A stretch of 64,000 nucleotides of DNA from CADEEN01 sp963783785 (lineage in GTDB: Bacteria > Pseudomonadota > Gammaproteobacteria > Burkholderiales > Burkholderiaceae_C). Position 1 is the first letter of the stretch; each line of letters opens with the position of its first letter. The stretch lies in contig CAWAOQ010000015.1 of NCBI GenBank assembly GCA_963783785.1, positions 1-64,000 of the forward strand, given 5' to 3'. The translations under genes and the position numbers were made by a program. Under the pieces are notes generated by a model. It saw nothing but the letters and a program-made list of their open reading frames with translations. It had not been told where the DNA came from and searched no databases. Shown here piece after piece: positions 39,211 to 48,273 of the stretch.

Positions 39211-40301
39211 CGCGGAGCTCCTTCACGGGGGACGCCCTCGACGTCGACCTCGGCATCGAATCGCGGGTCTACCGGCGCGGGCTGTGCATTCTTGCTGGCC
39301 GCAACGTGCTGGTAGACGGCTTTCAGCAGCGGCTCGAGGCCCTCGCGCGTCAGGGCCGAGACTTCGAATACCGGACCCTTGCCGCGCATCCTCCTGGTGA
39401 AATCCTTGACGCGCGCAGCACGCTCTTCGGCGCTCAACATATCCACCTTGTTGAGTACCAGCCAACGCGGCTTGGCATGCAGCGCCGGGTCGTACTTCTT
39501 CAATTCCTTGACGATTGCCTTGGCCTGTGCCACGGGATCGACGCTGTCGTCAAACGGCGCCAGATCGACAAGGTGCAAGAGCAAACGCGTTCGCTGCAGG
39601 TGTCGCAGAAACTGGTGCCCCAGCCCGGCACCTTCTGCCGCACCTTCGATGAGGCCAGGGATGTCGGCCACGACAAAGCTCTGCTCGGGGCCCACCCGCA
39701 CGACGCCGAGGTTCGGATGGAGCGTGGTGAACGGGTAGTCGGCGATCTTCGGACGCGCATTCGATATCGCAGCGATCAGCGTGCTCTTGCCGGCATTGGG
39801 CATACCGAGCAGACCGACATCGGCCAGCACGCGCAACTCCAGTTTCAGCTTCTTTTGCTCGCCCGGCCATCCGGGTGTCTTCTGCCGCGGTGCGCGGTTC
39901 GTGCTTGTCTTGAAGTGCAGGTTGCCGAAGCCGCCGTCGCCCCCTCTGCAGATCAGCACCTTCTCACCGGGCACCAGCAGTTCGGCAACGACCTGGCCCG
40001 TGTCGACATCGGTCAGGATGGTGCCCACAGGCATGCGCAGCACAATGTCGGCGCCTGCCGCGCCGAACTGGTCCGAGCCGCGACCGGCCTCGCCATTACG
40101 GGCCTCATGGCGGCGCGCATAGCGGTAGTCGATCAGTGTGTTGAGGTTGGGATCGGCAACGGCATAGATGCTGCCGCCGCGCCCGCCATCGCCACCGTTC
40201 GGGCCGCCGAAGGGGATGAATTTCTCGCGCCGGAAGCTCGCGCAGCCTGCGCCACCGTTGCCGGCGGCAACGTCGATCGTGGCTTCATCGACGAACTTCA
40301 T
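39183..40301 (-). CDS. obgE: Ribosome-associated GTPase Obg
   Basis: Essential GTPase in 50S assembly and stress signalling. The 372-residue protein has the glycine-rich Obg fold (TIDVAAGNGGAGCASFRREKF, GPNGGDGGRGGSIYAVAD) and the G domain (GLLGMPNAGKSTLIAAIS, VADIPGLIEGAAEGAGLG, LVLNKVDMLSAEER). The last residues (PREGAPRWLTCRARC) overlap proB by 28 bp and may reflect an indel hiding an earlier stop. The start is the ATG at 40301, downstream of a terminator that separates it from rpmA. Confidence 0.95.
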   Translation of the reverse strand: MKFVDEATIDVAAGNGGAGCASFRREKFIPFGGPNGGDGGRGGSIYAVADPNLNTLIDYRYARRHEARNGEAGRGSDQFGAAGADIVLRMPVGTILTDVDTGQVVAELLVPGEKVLICRGGDGGFGNLHFKTSTNRAPRQKTPGWPGEQKKLKLELRVLADVGLLGMPNAGKSTLIAAISNARPKIADYPFTTLHPNLGVVRVGPEQSFVVADIPGLIEGAAEGAGLGHQFLRHLQRTRLLLHLVDLAPFDDSVDPVAQAKAIVKELKKYDPALHAKPRWLVLNKVDMLSAEERAARVKDFTRRMRGKGPVFEVSALTREGLEPLLKAVYQHVAASKNAQPAPVDPRFDAEVDVEGVPREGAPRWLTCRARC

Positions 40302-40322
40302 ACGGCATGGATGGTAGAAGTG

Positions 40323-40347
40323 AAAAAGCCCCGGCGGGCCGGGGCTT
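40323..40347 (-). terminator. Intrinsic terminator between rpmA and obgE
   Basis: Minus-strand hairpin AAGCCCCGG/CCGGGGCTT (40326-40334 and 40339-40347, 4-nt loop) followed by T residues (A-run 40323-40327 on the plus strand). It would end or attenuate the rplU-rpmA transcript before obgE. Confidence 0.85.
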
Positions 40348-40368
40348 CGCGTGCCGGCGCGTAATGCG

Positions 40369-40626
40369 TCAGGCCGGGTTGATGCTGACCGTCTGGCGGT
40401 TCAACGCACCCTTCGTCGCGAATTGGACCTGGCCATCGATAAGTGCAAACAAGGTGTGATCCTTGCCCATACCGACATTTGTGCCTGCATGAAACTTGGT
40501 TCCGCGCTGGCGCACGATGATCGAACCGGCCGAAACCGCCTGACCGCCGAAGGCCTTGACGCCAAGCATCTTGGGTTGGGAGTCGCGGCCGTTACGGGTG
40601 GAGCCGCCACCTTTCTTCTGTGCCAT
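40369..40626 (-). CDS. rpmA: 50S ribosomal protein L27
   Basis: An 85-residue ribosomal protein starting MAQKKGGGSTRNGRDSQPK, with GSIIVRQRGTKFHAGTNVG, the complete family signature. The N-terminus begins directly with AQKK, so there is no cleavable leader as found in Firmicutes. It lies 32 bp after rplU and shares its transcript. Confidence 0.98.
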   Translation of the reverse strand: MAQKKGGGSTRNGRDSQPKMLGVKAFGGQAVSAGSIIVRQRGTKFHAGTNVGMGKDHTLFALIDGQVQFATKGALNRQTVSINPA

Positions 40627-40658
40627 GTTGAATTGCCTCTTTGTGTTGCGGCGGCGAC

Positions 40659-40970
40659 CTAGGCGGTCACAGCGCCAATCTGCAACTCAGTGAAGGTCTG
40701 ACGATGACCCTGCGACTTGCGATAGTGTTTGCGACGGCGCATCTTGAATATGTGCACCTTGTCATGCTTGCCCTGGGCGACAACAGTGGCTGTCACGCTC
40801 GCGCCGGCAACCAGGGGCGAACCGACCTTCAGGTCTGCGCCGCTACCAACAGCCAGCACCTGATCGAGCACGATTTCCTGGCCAACGTCCGCAGCAATCT
40901 GTTCGACCTTGATCTTTTCGCCGGCAGCAACCTTGTATTGTTTGCCACCAGATTTTATGACCGCGTACAT
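40659..40970 (-). CDS. rplU: 50S ribosomal protein L21
   Basis: A 103-residue protein, MYAVIKSGGKQYKVAAGEKI to GHRQTFTELQIGAVTA. FKMRRRKHYRKSQGHRQ is the family signature. The ATG is at 40970; the open frame extends further upstream without support. It leads the rplU-rpmA unit and diverges from ispB. Confidence 0.98.
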   Translation of the reverse strand: MYAVIKSGGKQYKVAAGEKIKVEQIAADVGQEIVLDQVLAVGSGADLKVGSPLVAGASVTATVVAQGKHDKVHIFKMRRRKHYRKSQGHRQTFTELQIGAVTA

Positions 40971-41085
40971 GTGAGCCCTTTCGAGAGACTGCCCGCCGAG
41001 GCGGGGCAATGCCGGACAGCCGGGCAATGCAACGCCGCTGACTGTCACCCGATCATGGCTGACTAGGCCAATAAACGGAACTGGA

Positions 41086-41091
41086 AATTCT
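41086..41091 (-). promoter_or_regulatory. Putative -10 of the rplU-rpmA promoter
   Basis: The minus strand reads CTAGAATTTCC here, giving a TAGAAT -10-like element about 115 bp upstream of rplU. The -35 is not obvious. The remaining leader could hold L21 autoregulatory structure, but I could not define one. Confidence 0.35.
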
Positions 41092-41156
41092 AGCACAAGC
41101 CCTTCGCGATCGCGGGCTCCATGCGCCATGGCTGACGACTGCAGCGAGCTCCTTCC

Positions 41157-41162
41157 TATAAT
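41157..41162 (+). promoter_or_regulatory. -10 element of ispB
   Basis: A perfect TATAAT 34 bp upstream of the ispB ATG. A CTGACG element at 41132-41137 is a possible -35 with a long 19-bp spacer. Confidence 0.5.
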
Positions 41163-41196
41163 CCTCCAGCGCGTTCGCGTTTTCCTCAATTCCGTG

Positions 41197-42192
41197 ATGC
41201 CCCCCGCGACCACCCCCAGCCGCCCAGAACCCGATCCCGCGGTTGACTTGATGGCGGCTGAAATGACGCAGGTGGATGCGGTCATCGCCGAGCGGCTTCG
41301 ATCGGACGTGGCGCTGATCAATCAGATCGCGCACTACATCGTCAGCGCGGGGGGCAAGCGGATACGGCCTCGGCTGGTGTTGTTGTTCGCCGGCGCGCTG
41401 GGCTTTCAGGGCCCGGAGCGGTTCACGATGGCAGCCACCGTCGAGTTCATCCACACCGCTACCCTGCTGCACGACGACGTCGTCGACGAATCGTCGCTGC
41501 GGCGCGGGCGCCAGACCGCCAATGCGGTATTCGGCAACGCCGCCAGCGTGCTGGTGGGTGATTTCCTCTATTCGCGCGCCTTCCAAATGATGGTTTCGGT
41601 GAACAACCTGCGCGTGCTTGATGTGCTGGCCGATGCGACAAATGTCATCGCCGAAGGTGAAGTGTTGCAGCTGATGAACATGCACGACGCCGACCTTGCC
41701 GTCGACGAGTACCTGCGTGTCATTCGATTCAAGACGGCCAAGCTCTTTGAGGCCAGCGCCCGTCTGGGCGCGCTACTGGCTGGTGCAGACGCGCTGACTG
41801 AGGAAACCTGCGCAAACTACGGGCGGTCCCTCGGTACGGCATTCCAGCTCGTCGATGATCTTCTGGACTACGACGGCGAGACGCATGAATTGGGCAAGAA
41901 CGTCGGCGACGACCTGCGAGAGGGCAAACCAACACTGCCACTGCTGCTGGCAATGGCTCGCGGCGAGCCTGCCGAGCGAGACCTGGTTCGCCATGCAATC
42001 GAGCATGGCGAGGTGGCACGCCTCGGGGAGATCGTCAGCGTGGTCCGCCGCACCGGCGCGCTGGATGCGGCGCGCAGCGTGGCCCGCGATGAAGCGGCCA
42101 AGGCACACGGGTGCCTTCGCTTGTTGCCGCCTTCGGCGCACCATGATGCTCTGTTAGAATTATGTGTTCGGTCGGTCGACCGCTCGTCATGA
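41197..42192 (+). CDS. ispB: Octaprenyl diphosphate synthase
   Basis: Makes the side chain of ubiquinone. The protein has the first Asp-rich motif HDDVVDESSLRRG, GGKRIRPRLVLLFAGAL, and the second Asp-rich motif QLVDDLLDYDGE. I chose the ATG at 41197 (MPPATTPSR), 34 bp after a TATAAT; the frame also opens at 41128. About 331 residues, usual for the family. The tRNA-Pro gene follows 50 bp downstream. Confidence 0.94.
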   Translation: MPPATTPSRPEPDPAVDLMAAEMTQVDAVIAERLRSDVALINQIAHYIVSAGGKRIRPRLVLLFAGALGFQGPERFTMAATVEFIHTATLLHDDVVDESSLRRGRQTANAVFGNAASVLVGDFLYSRAFQMMVSVNNLRVLDVLADATNVIAEGEVLQLMNMHDADLAVDEYLRVIRFKTAKLFEASARLGALLAGADALTEETCANYGRSLGTAFQLVDDLLDYDGETHELGKNVGDDLREGKPTLPLLLAMARGEPAERDLVRHAIEHGEVARLGEIVSVVRRTGALDAARSVARDEAAKAHGCLRLLPPSAHHDALLELCVRSVDRSS

Positions 42193-42242
42193 GCGCGTCG
42201 ACCATGGGCATGGGTGTCTGAAGACCCTGTCCAGCGACACAA

Positions 42243-42319
42243 CGGGGTGTAGCTTAGCCTGGTAGAGCGCTACGTTCGGGACGTAGAGGCCGGAGGTTCG
42301 AATCCTCTCACCCCGACCA
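42243..42319 (+). tRNA. tRNA-Pro (anticodon CGG)
   Basis: A 77-nt tRNA with acceptor CGGGGTG/CACCCCG, anticodon stem CTACG with loop TTCGGGA (CGG, reads CCG), T arm GGAGG-TTCGAAT-CCTCT and encoded CCA. It sits between ispB and pilB, a familiar position in Burkholderiales. Confidence 0.96.
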
Positions 42320-42460
42320 GAATTGACTGCGTAGCGCCGACTGGCAACGCGGACCGTGCGCGGTGAGCGCCGGTGTGAACTGTTGCCGAGATGGGCAAGC
42401 GCGCTGATTTACAGTGCCTGGGGGATCAGCGATGATTCCGTCGCCTTTTTGCATTATGAG

Positions 42461-44194
42461 TTGACGCCCTCCCACGTGGACACGCTGGCTGAAGCCCCCC
42501 ACTCCTCGCTGTCCGGTGTAGCCCGGGTGCTTGTGCACGCCGGCAAGCTCAACGCGAAGGCTGCCGAGGCGCTGGTCAAGTCCGCCGCGGAACGCAAGGC
42601 GAGTTTTGTATCGACGCTGATCACTGCCGGGTCGGTGTCTGCAGCTGACCTCGCGCACACGCTGTCCAGCGCGCTGGCGCTGCCGATTCTCGATCTCGCT
42701 GCCGTCGACGCCGATCGACTGCCGCGCAATGTGATTGACAGCAAGCTGGTCAACCAATACCAAGTCGTGGTGCTTGGCAAGCGCGGCAACCGCCTGTTCA
42801 TCGGCGGAGCCGACCCCACCGACCAAGAGGCCGTCGAGCGCATCAAGTTCGCGACCCAGCTGTCGCCCGAATGGGTGGTTGTCGAATACGACAAATTGGC
42901 CAAGCTGGTCGCCGCCAATGGCGCGAACATCAGCGACACGATCGAATCTCTGGCTGCCGGCGACTTTGATTTCGATGTCACCGACGAGAGCGCAGCCGAG
43001 CAGGAGTCCAATGAAGTCGCTTCCGACGTCGAAGACGCTCCGGTCGTGCGCTTCCTGCAGAAGATGCTCATCGACGCCATCAATGCGCGCGCGTCCGACC
43101 TGCATTTCGAGCCCTACGAGTACCACTACAGGGTGCGGTTCCGCGTCGACGGCGAACTGAGGGAGATCACGCAGCCGCCGATCGCAATCAAGGACAAGCT
43201 GGCATCACGCATCAAGGTGATCAGCCGCCTGGACATCGCCGAGAAACGCGTGCCCCAGGATGGCCGCATGAAGCTCAAGTTCGGCAACCGCGCGATCGAC
43301 TTCCGCGTCAGTACTCTGCCCACGCTGTTCGGCGAGAAGATCGTGATTCGTATCCTCGATCCGTCTTCGGCCAAGTTGGGTATCGACGCGCTCGGCTACG
43401 AGAAGATCGAGAAAGAGCGCCTGATGAACGCCATCCAGCGACCATACGGCATGGTCCTGGTCACCGGCCCGACGGGCTCTGGCAAGACGGTGTCGCTCTA
43501 CACCTGCCTGAACATCCTGAATCAGCCGGGTGTCAACATTTCCACCGTCGAAGATCCGGCCGAAATCAACCTGCCGGGCGTCAACCAGGTCAACGTCAAC
43601 GAGAAGGCAGGAACCACATTCGCGGTGGCCCTGAAGGCTTTCTTGCGTCAGGATCCCGACATCATCATGGTTGGCGAGATCCGCGATCTGGAAACTGCCG
43701 ATATCGCGATCAAGGCGGCCCAGACCGGCCACCTCGTGATGTCGACACTCCACACCAACGACGCCCCCGGCACGCTGACCCGCCTGCTCAACATGGGCGT
43801 CGCACCTTTCAACATCGCGTCGAGCGTGCTGTTGGTCACCGCGCAGCGATTGGCGCGGCGGCTGTGCGATGCCTGCAAGACCACCGTGGAATACCCGCGC
43901 GAGGCGCTCAAGCGGGCCGGCTTCGGTGACGCCGATCTCGACGGCACCTGGAAGCCCTACAAGGCCGTCGGATGTTCGGCGTGCAGCAACGGCTACAAGG
44001 GCCGCGTCGGCCTGTACCAGGTGATGCCGATCACCGAGGAGATGCAACGCATCATCCTGGCCGAAGGATCCGCGCTCGATATCCAGCAGGAGGCCGTCAA
44101 GAACGGTGTGCGCGACCTGCGCCAAGCTGGCCTGGCCAAGGTGCGCGCCGGCGTGACCACGCTGGAAGAAGTCATTACCGTGACCAACGAGTGA
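42461..44194 (+). CDS. pilB: Type IV pilus extension ATPase PilB
   Basis: Hexameric ATPase that powers pilus assembly. It has N-terminal MshEN-type domains (SLSGVARVLVHAGKL, LALPILDLAAVDAD), then LHFEPYEYHYRVRFRVDGEL, Walker A VTGPTGSGKTVSLYTCL, the Asp box STVEDPAEINLPG, Walker B DIIMVGEIRDLETADIA, the His box GHLVMSTLHTNDAP and the zinc tetracysteine (CDACKTT, CSACSNGYKG). The start is uncertain: TTG 42461 is in frame, but ATG 42456 with one missing T would read MSLTPSHVDTL, a better N-terminus. About 577 residues. Confidence 0.95.
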   Translation: MTPSHVDTLAEAPHSSLSGVARVLVHAGKLNAKAAEALVKSAAERKASFVSTLITAGSVSAADLAHTLSSALALPILDLAAVDADRLPRNVIDSKLVNQYQVVVLGKRGNRLFIGGADPTDQEAVERIKFATQLSPEWVVVEYDKLAKLVAANGANISDTIESLAAGDFDFDVTDESAAEQESNEVASDVEDAPVVRFLQKMLIDAINARASDLHFEPYEYHYRVRFRVDGELREITQPPIAIKDKLASRIKVISRLDIAEKRVPQDGRMKLKFGNRAIDFRVSTLPTLFGEKIVIRILDPSSAKLGIDALGYEKIEKERLMNAIQRPYGMVLVTGPTGSGKTVSLYTCLNILNQPGVNISTVEDPAEINLPGVNQVNVNEKAGTTFAVALKAFLRQDPDIIMVGEIRDLETADIAIKAAQTGHLVMSTLHTNDAPGTLTRLLNMGVAPFNIASSVLLVTAQRLARRLCDACKTTVEYPREALKRAGFGDADLDGTWKPYKAVGCSACSNGYKGRVGLYQVMPITEEMQRIILAEGSALDIQQEAVKNGVRDLRQAGLAKVRAGVTTLEEVITVTNE

Positions 44195-44249
44195 TGAGCG
44201 TCGGCACCCCGCCCGTCACAACACAGAGTAGTCAGGCCTCGGAGGCGTT

Positions 44250-45470
44250 ATGGCGACTGCAGTAGCCGCAAGGGACATCAAGGAATTCGTCTTCGAATGG
44301 GAAGGCAAGGACAAGAACGGCAAGGTCGTTCGCGGTGAAGTCCGCTCCGGCGGCGAAGCGGCGGTCAGCGCAAGCCTGCGCCGGCAGGGCATCCTGGTCA
44401 CCAGGGTCCGGAAGCGCCGCATGCGCGGCGGCTCATCGATCAAGCAGAAGGACGTCGCGATATTCACGCGCCAGTTGGCGACGATGATGAAAGCCGGTGT
44501 GCCGCTGCTGCAGGCGTTCGACATCGTCGCCCGCGGCAGCACCAATCCGCGCATGACCAAACTGCTGACTGACATCCGCACCGATGTCGAAACCGGCACC
44601 AGCTTGTCGGTGGCCTTTCGCAAGCACCCGATGCAGTTCAACGCGCTGTACTGCAATCTGGTCGAGGCCGGCGAGGCCGCGGGTATCCTGGAAGCGATCC
44701 TTGAGCGGCTGGCGGTTTACGAGGAAAAGACGCTGGCACTGAAGAGCAAGATCAAGTCCGCCTTGATGTACCCGACCGCGGTGATGGTGGTCGCCTTTGT
44801 CGTCCTCGCAGTCATCATGATCTTCGTGATCCCTGCCTTCAAGGAGGTGTTCACGTCGTTCGGCGCCGACTTGCCGGCGCCGACACTCGCAGTGATGTGG
44901 ATATCCGACCAGTTCGTCAGGTACTGGTGGTTGTTGTTCGGCGTGATGATCGGCGGCGGCTACTTCTTCATGCAGTCGTGGCGGCGCTCCGAGAAGATGC
45001 AGATGGCCATGGACCGCCTATTGCTGCGTGCGCCGGTGTTCGGCGAGTTGATTCGCAAGGCCGTGCTCGCCCGCTGGACGCGGACGCTGTCGACGATGTT
45101 CGGCGCGGGCGTCCCGCTGGTCGAGGCTCTCGACTCGGTCGCCGGCGCCGCGGGCAACGCGGTGTATGCCCAGGCCACCGAGCAGATCCAGAAGGAAGTG
45201 TCCACCGGAACGGCATTGACGATGGCCATGCAGAACACCGGCGTCTTCCCGACGATGGTGCTGCAGATGGCTTCGATCGGTGAAGAGTCGGGTTCGCTCG
45301 ATCACATGCTTGGCAAGGCGGCGGAGTTCTACGAGGACGAGGTCGATGAGATGGTCAAGGGCCTGTCGAGCCTGATGGAGCCGTTCATCATTGTCATCTT
45401 GGGCGTGTTGATCGGTGGCATCGTGGTTTCGATGTACCTGCCGATCTTCAAGCTCGGAGCGGTGGTCTGA
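44250..45470 (+). CDS. pilC: Type IV pilus inner-membrane platform protein PilC
   Basis: A 406-residue protein with two T2SSF domains (FTRQLATMMKAGVPLLQAFD and WTRTLSTMFGAGVPLVEALD) and membrane helices (TAVMVVAFVVLAVIMIFVIP, YWWLLFGVMIGGGYFF, FIIVILGVLIGGIVVSMYLP). It anchors PilB and PilT at the base of the pilus. It starts at the ATG 44250, 55 bp after pilB, and is followed by pilD after 10 bp. Confidence 0.96.
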   Translation: MATAVAARDIKEFVFEWEGKDKNGKVVRGEVRSGGEAAVSASLRRQGILVTRVRKRRMRGGSSIKQKDVAIFTRQLATMMKAGVPLLQAFDIVARGSTNPRMTKLLTDIRTDVETGTSLSVAFRKHPMQFNALYCNLVEAGEAAGILEAILERLAVYEEKTLALKSKIKSALMYPTAVMVVAFVVLAVIMIFVIPAFKEVFTSFGADLPAPTLAVMWISDQFVRYWWLLFGVMIGGGYFFMQSWRRSEKMQMAMDRLLLRAPVFGELIRKAVLARWTRTLSTMFGAGVPLVEALDSVAGAAGNAVYAQATEQIQKEVSTGTALTMAMQNTGVFPTMVLQMASIGEESGSLDHMLGKAAEFYEDEVDEMVKGLSSLMEPFIIVILGVLIGGIVVSMYLPIFKLGAVV

Positions 45471-45480
45471 CGCCGCGCCG

Positions 45481-46428
45481 ATGAGCGACCTGCTGCCGCT
45501 CGACCTGCTGCTGTCCCCCCTCGCACTGGCCCTGATCGGTCTGTGCGTGGGCAGTTTCCTCAATGTCGTGATCCACCGTCTGCCACTGATGCTCGAGCGC
45601 CAGTGGTGGACCGACGTGGCACATCAACTGGCCGACGCCGATTCCTGGCGGCGGGTATTCGGTGGCCGAGAAGAACGCTCGGCGCCGTCGACGGATCAGC
45701 AGCGCACGGCCGCGGCGCTGGGCCAGGCCGTGACCGGACTGGCTCCGCTGACGATCGCCCACCCGCGTTCGCGCTGTCCCGCCTGCGGCCACACGCTGGC
45801 GTGGCACGAGAACATTCCCTTGCTCGGCTGGTTGCGGCTGAAGGGGCGATGCTCGGCGTGCGGTACCCGCATCTCGCTGCGGTACCCGGTCGTGGAATTG
45901 GCAACGGCCGTGATGTTCGCGGTCATTGCCTGGCGCTTTGCGGGCCAGCCGGTTGCCGTGCTGCTATGGAGCGCGGTGGCGGCCGCGCTGCTGGCGTTGG
46001 CCCTCATCGACTGGGACACCACGGTGTTGCCCGACGCGCTGACGTTGCCGCTGCTCTGGGCCGGCCTGATCGCGGCCGCACTTGGCTGGACGATCCCGCT
46101 GTCGACCGCCCTCTGGGGTGCCGTAGCCGGTTACCTGTCGCTTTGGTCGGTGTACTGGCTGTTCAAACTCACCACCGGCAAGGAAGGCATGGGCTTCGGT
46201 GATTTCAAGTTGCTCGCCGCGCTAGGCGCCTGGTTGGGCTGGCAGATGATCGTGCCGATGCTGCTGATGGCCTCGGTGATCGGCGCCGCAGTCGGGATCG
46301 CGATGAAGCTGGCTGCGACGCTGCGCGAAGGACGCTACGTGCCGTTCGGTCCGTTCCTCGCCGGTGCTGGCCTGGTCGTGATGCTGGCTGGCGCCCCGAC
46401 AGTCCTGGATTGGATCGGTTGGGCCTGA
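45481..46428 (+). CDS. pilD: Prepilin peptidase and N-methyltransferase PilD
   Basis: Inner-membrane aspartic protease that cleaves and methylates prepilins. The 315-residue protein shows the N-terminal methylase-linked cytoplasmic loop with two CXXC pairs (SRCPACGHTL, GRCSACGTRIS) and the two catalytic aspartates in LALALIDWDTTVLPDALTLP and GMGFGDFKLLAALGAWLG. A 32-residue acidic/basic insertion between the N-terminal helix and the first CXXC (QLADADSWRRVFGGREERSA) is typical of this bacterial group. Confidence 0.95.
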   Translation: MSDLLPLDLLLSPLALALIGLCVGSFLNVVIHRLPLMLERQWWTDVAHQLADADSWRRVFGGREERSAPSTDQQRTAAALGQAVTGLAPLTIAHPRSRCPACGHTLAWHENIPLLGWLRLKGRCSACGTRISLRYPVVELATAVMFAVIAWRFAGQPVAVLLWSAVAAALLALALIDWDTTVLPDALTLPLLWAGLIAAALGWTIPLSTALWGAVAGYLSLWSVYWLFKLTTGKEGMGFGDFKLLAALGAWLGWQMIVPMLLMASVIGAAVGIAMKLAATLREGRYVPFGPFLAGAGLVVMLAGAPTVLDWIGWA

Positions 46429-46441
46429 ATCCGCGCACGCG

Positions 46442-47077
46442 ATGTCGCGCCCTCCTCAGCGCCCGTTGCATATCGGCCTGACCGGCGGCATCGGCAGTGG
46501 CAAGAGCACGGTTGCCGCGACGCTCCGGCAGCTTGGGGCGACGCTCATCGATACCGATGCCATTGCCCGTCGCCTCACCGGCCCTGACGGCGCCGCCATG
46601 CCAGCCTTGCGGCGGATCTTCGGCGACACGATTGCCTCGGCCGACGGAGCCTTGAATCGCGAAGCCATGCGGTCGCTGGCGTTCTCCGACCCGGCGGCGA
46701 GGCAGCGCCTCGAAGGCGCGCTTCATCCGCTGATCGGCGACGAGGCCGCACGCGAGGCAGCCATCGCGAACACGGCGGTCGTGGTCTTTGACGTGCCCCT
46801 GCTCGCCGAATCGCAGCACTGGCGCGAGCGCGTCGACCGCGTGCTGGTCGTCGACTGCAGCGAGACCACACAGATCGATCGCGTGATGCAGCGCCCGGGT
46901 TGGTCGCTCGACACAGCCCGGCGCGTGATCGCCAGCCAGGCCGGGCGCGCAGCACGCCGATCGATCGCCGATGCCGTGATCTTCAATGACGGCCTGGCCC
47001 TGGACGCGCTCGAGGCCGAGGTGCGCGCGCTGTGGAGGCTCTGGCAAGCGGCAACGTCGCCCCCTGTGGAACAATGA
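46442..47077 (+). CDS. coaE: Dephospho-CoA kinase
   Basis: Last step of coenzyme A synthesis. The 211-residue protein has the P-loop GLTGGIGSGKSTVAATL, LIDTDAIARRLTGPD, VVFDVPLLAESQHW and CSETTQIDRVMQR. It starts at the ATG 46442, 13 bp after pilD, and its stop overlaps the zapD ATG (ATGA). The pilD-coaE-zapD-yacG run is common in beta- and gammaproteobacteria. Confidence 0.95.
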   Translation: MSRPPQRPLHIGLTGGIGSGKSTVAATLRQLGATLIDTDAIARRLTGPDGAAMPALRRIFGDTIASADGALNREAMRSLAFSDPAARQRLEGALHPLIGDEAAREAAIANTAVVVFDVPLLAESQHWRERVDRVLVVDCSETTQIDRVMQRPGWSLDTARRVIASQAGRAARRSIADAVIFNDGLALDALEAEVRALWRLWQAATSPPVEQ

Positions 47078-47871
47078 CCGCCGCGGCGCCGGCCGATGCG
47101 CTGCGAAAGCCCGCCTTGGTTCGCTACGAGTACCCGTTCACCGAAAGCATCCGCACCATGCTGCGCCTCGAACACCTGTTCGATCGCCTCGGCCAGCTGA
47201 TGCCACGCGATGCGCCGCTCGACCATCACTTCGCGCTGGCGACGATCTTCGAAGTCATCGACGTCGCCTCCCGAGCGGACCTGAAGAGCGATCTGCTCAA
47301 GGATCTCGATCGCCACAGAGGCCAACTGCAGGCCTACCGTGGCAACCCGGCGATCTCGGAGACGGCGCTCGACGCCGTGCTGGCCAAGGTCGACCGAGCG
47401 TTCAGTGGCCTGAACGCCCTGCCCGGCAAGGCCGGCAGCGCCCTCACCAGCAACGAGTTCCTGATGGGCATCCGCAGCCGCATCAACATCCCAGGCGGCA
47501 CCTGCGAATTCGACTTGCCCGCCTACTACGCTTGGCAACAGCGCGATCCGGCACGCCGCCGGGCCGACCTGATGCAGTGGATTTCGACGCTGACCCCACT
47601 GGCCGAGGCCCTCAACGTGCTGCTCGGCCTGCTGCGTGACGCGGGTGTGCCGCAGCGTGTGGTGGCGCGGGGAGGCCAGTTCCAGCAGAACCTGCCGCAA
47701 GGCAAGACCTACCACCTGCTGCGCGTGCGGCTGGACGAAGCGCTCGACCTGATCCCCGAGATCTCGGGACATCGCCTGATGGTCTCGATCCGCCTGATGC
47801 GCGCCGACGCCGAAGGTCGCACCAAGCCGGTGACCGAGGACCAATCGTTCGAATTGACGCTTTGCTCTTGA
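47074..47871 (+). CDS. zapD: Cell division protein ZapD
   Basis: Cytoplasmic FtsZ-bundling protein (DUF1342). The 265-residue protein shows RYEYPFTESIRTMLRLEHLF near the N-terminus, GGTCEFDLPAYYAWQQ and the C-terminal GHRLMVSIRLMRAD with EDQSFELTLCS. The ATG at 47074 overlaps the coaE stop. A coding overlap with yacG follows. Confidence 0.93.
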   Translation: MTAAAPADALRKPALVRYEYPFTESIRTMLRLEHLFDRLGQLMPRDAPLDHHFALATIFEVIDVASRADLKSDLLKDLDRHRGQLQAYRGNPAISETALDAVLAKVDRAFSGLNALPGKAGSALTSNEFLMGIRSRINIPGGTCEFDLPAYYAWQQRDPARRRADLMQWISTLTPLAEALNVLLGLLRDAGVPQRVVARGGQFQQNLPQGKTYHLLRVRLDEALDLIPEISGHRLMVSIRLMRADAEGRTKPVTEDQSFELTLCS

Positions 47872-47891
47872 ACACACGCAAGTCAGACGCC

Positions 47892-48089
47892 GTGACGTCC
47901 GTGCGCCAGGTGCCCTGCCCGGCCTGCGGTTCACCGAGCCTGTTCACGGCCGCGAACCGTTGGCGACCGTTTTGCAGTGCCCGTTGCGCCGGCGTCGATC
48001 TCGGCGCGTGGGCCAGCGAGGCCTATCGCGTGGCAGCAGCCCCGCCGCCAGAGGGCGACGAGGGGAATGCGGAGGCCCCCCCGCAGTAG
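47892..48089 (+). CDS. yacG: DNA gyrase inhibitor YacG
   Basis: Small zinc protein of about 65 residues that binds GyrB. The zinc motif is CPACGSPSLF plus RPFCSARCAGVDLG (four Cys). The start is uncertain: GTG 47892 or 47901, or an upstream TTG at 47868 that overlaps the zapD stop. The C-terminal tail after EAYRV is low-complexity. Confidence 0.88.
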   Translation: MTSVRQVPCPACGSPSLFTAANRWRPFCSARCAGVDLGAWASEAYRVAAAPPPEGDEGNAEAPPQ

Positions 48090-48273
48090 CCGCGACGGCC
48101 AGCGGCCATCGCGATGGCCACCTCTTTCGGCGGGCAACAACGCCTCGACCGGTGGCCAGGTGGTAGTCGGGTTGACCCCGATCCGTTCAACGCCCGCGTT
48201 CGTCATGCGGCAGGTAGCATCCGTGCGGCGCGCACGATCGTCGCGCGAGCCCCCGACCCTGCCACCCGTGCCG
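48090..48273. repeat. Intergenic spacer with a 16-bp perfect palindrome
   Basis: The palindrome GGCCATCGCGATGGCC lies at 48104-48119, 14 bp after the yacG stop. No T-run follows, so it looks more like an operator or cruciform than a terminator. The remaining spacer up to 48273 shows no recognisable gene. Confidence 0.5.
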
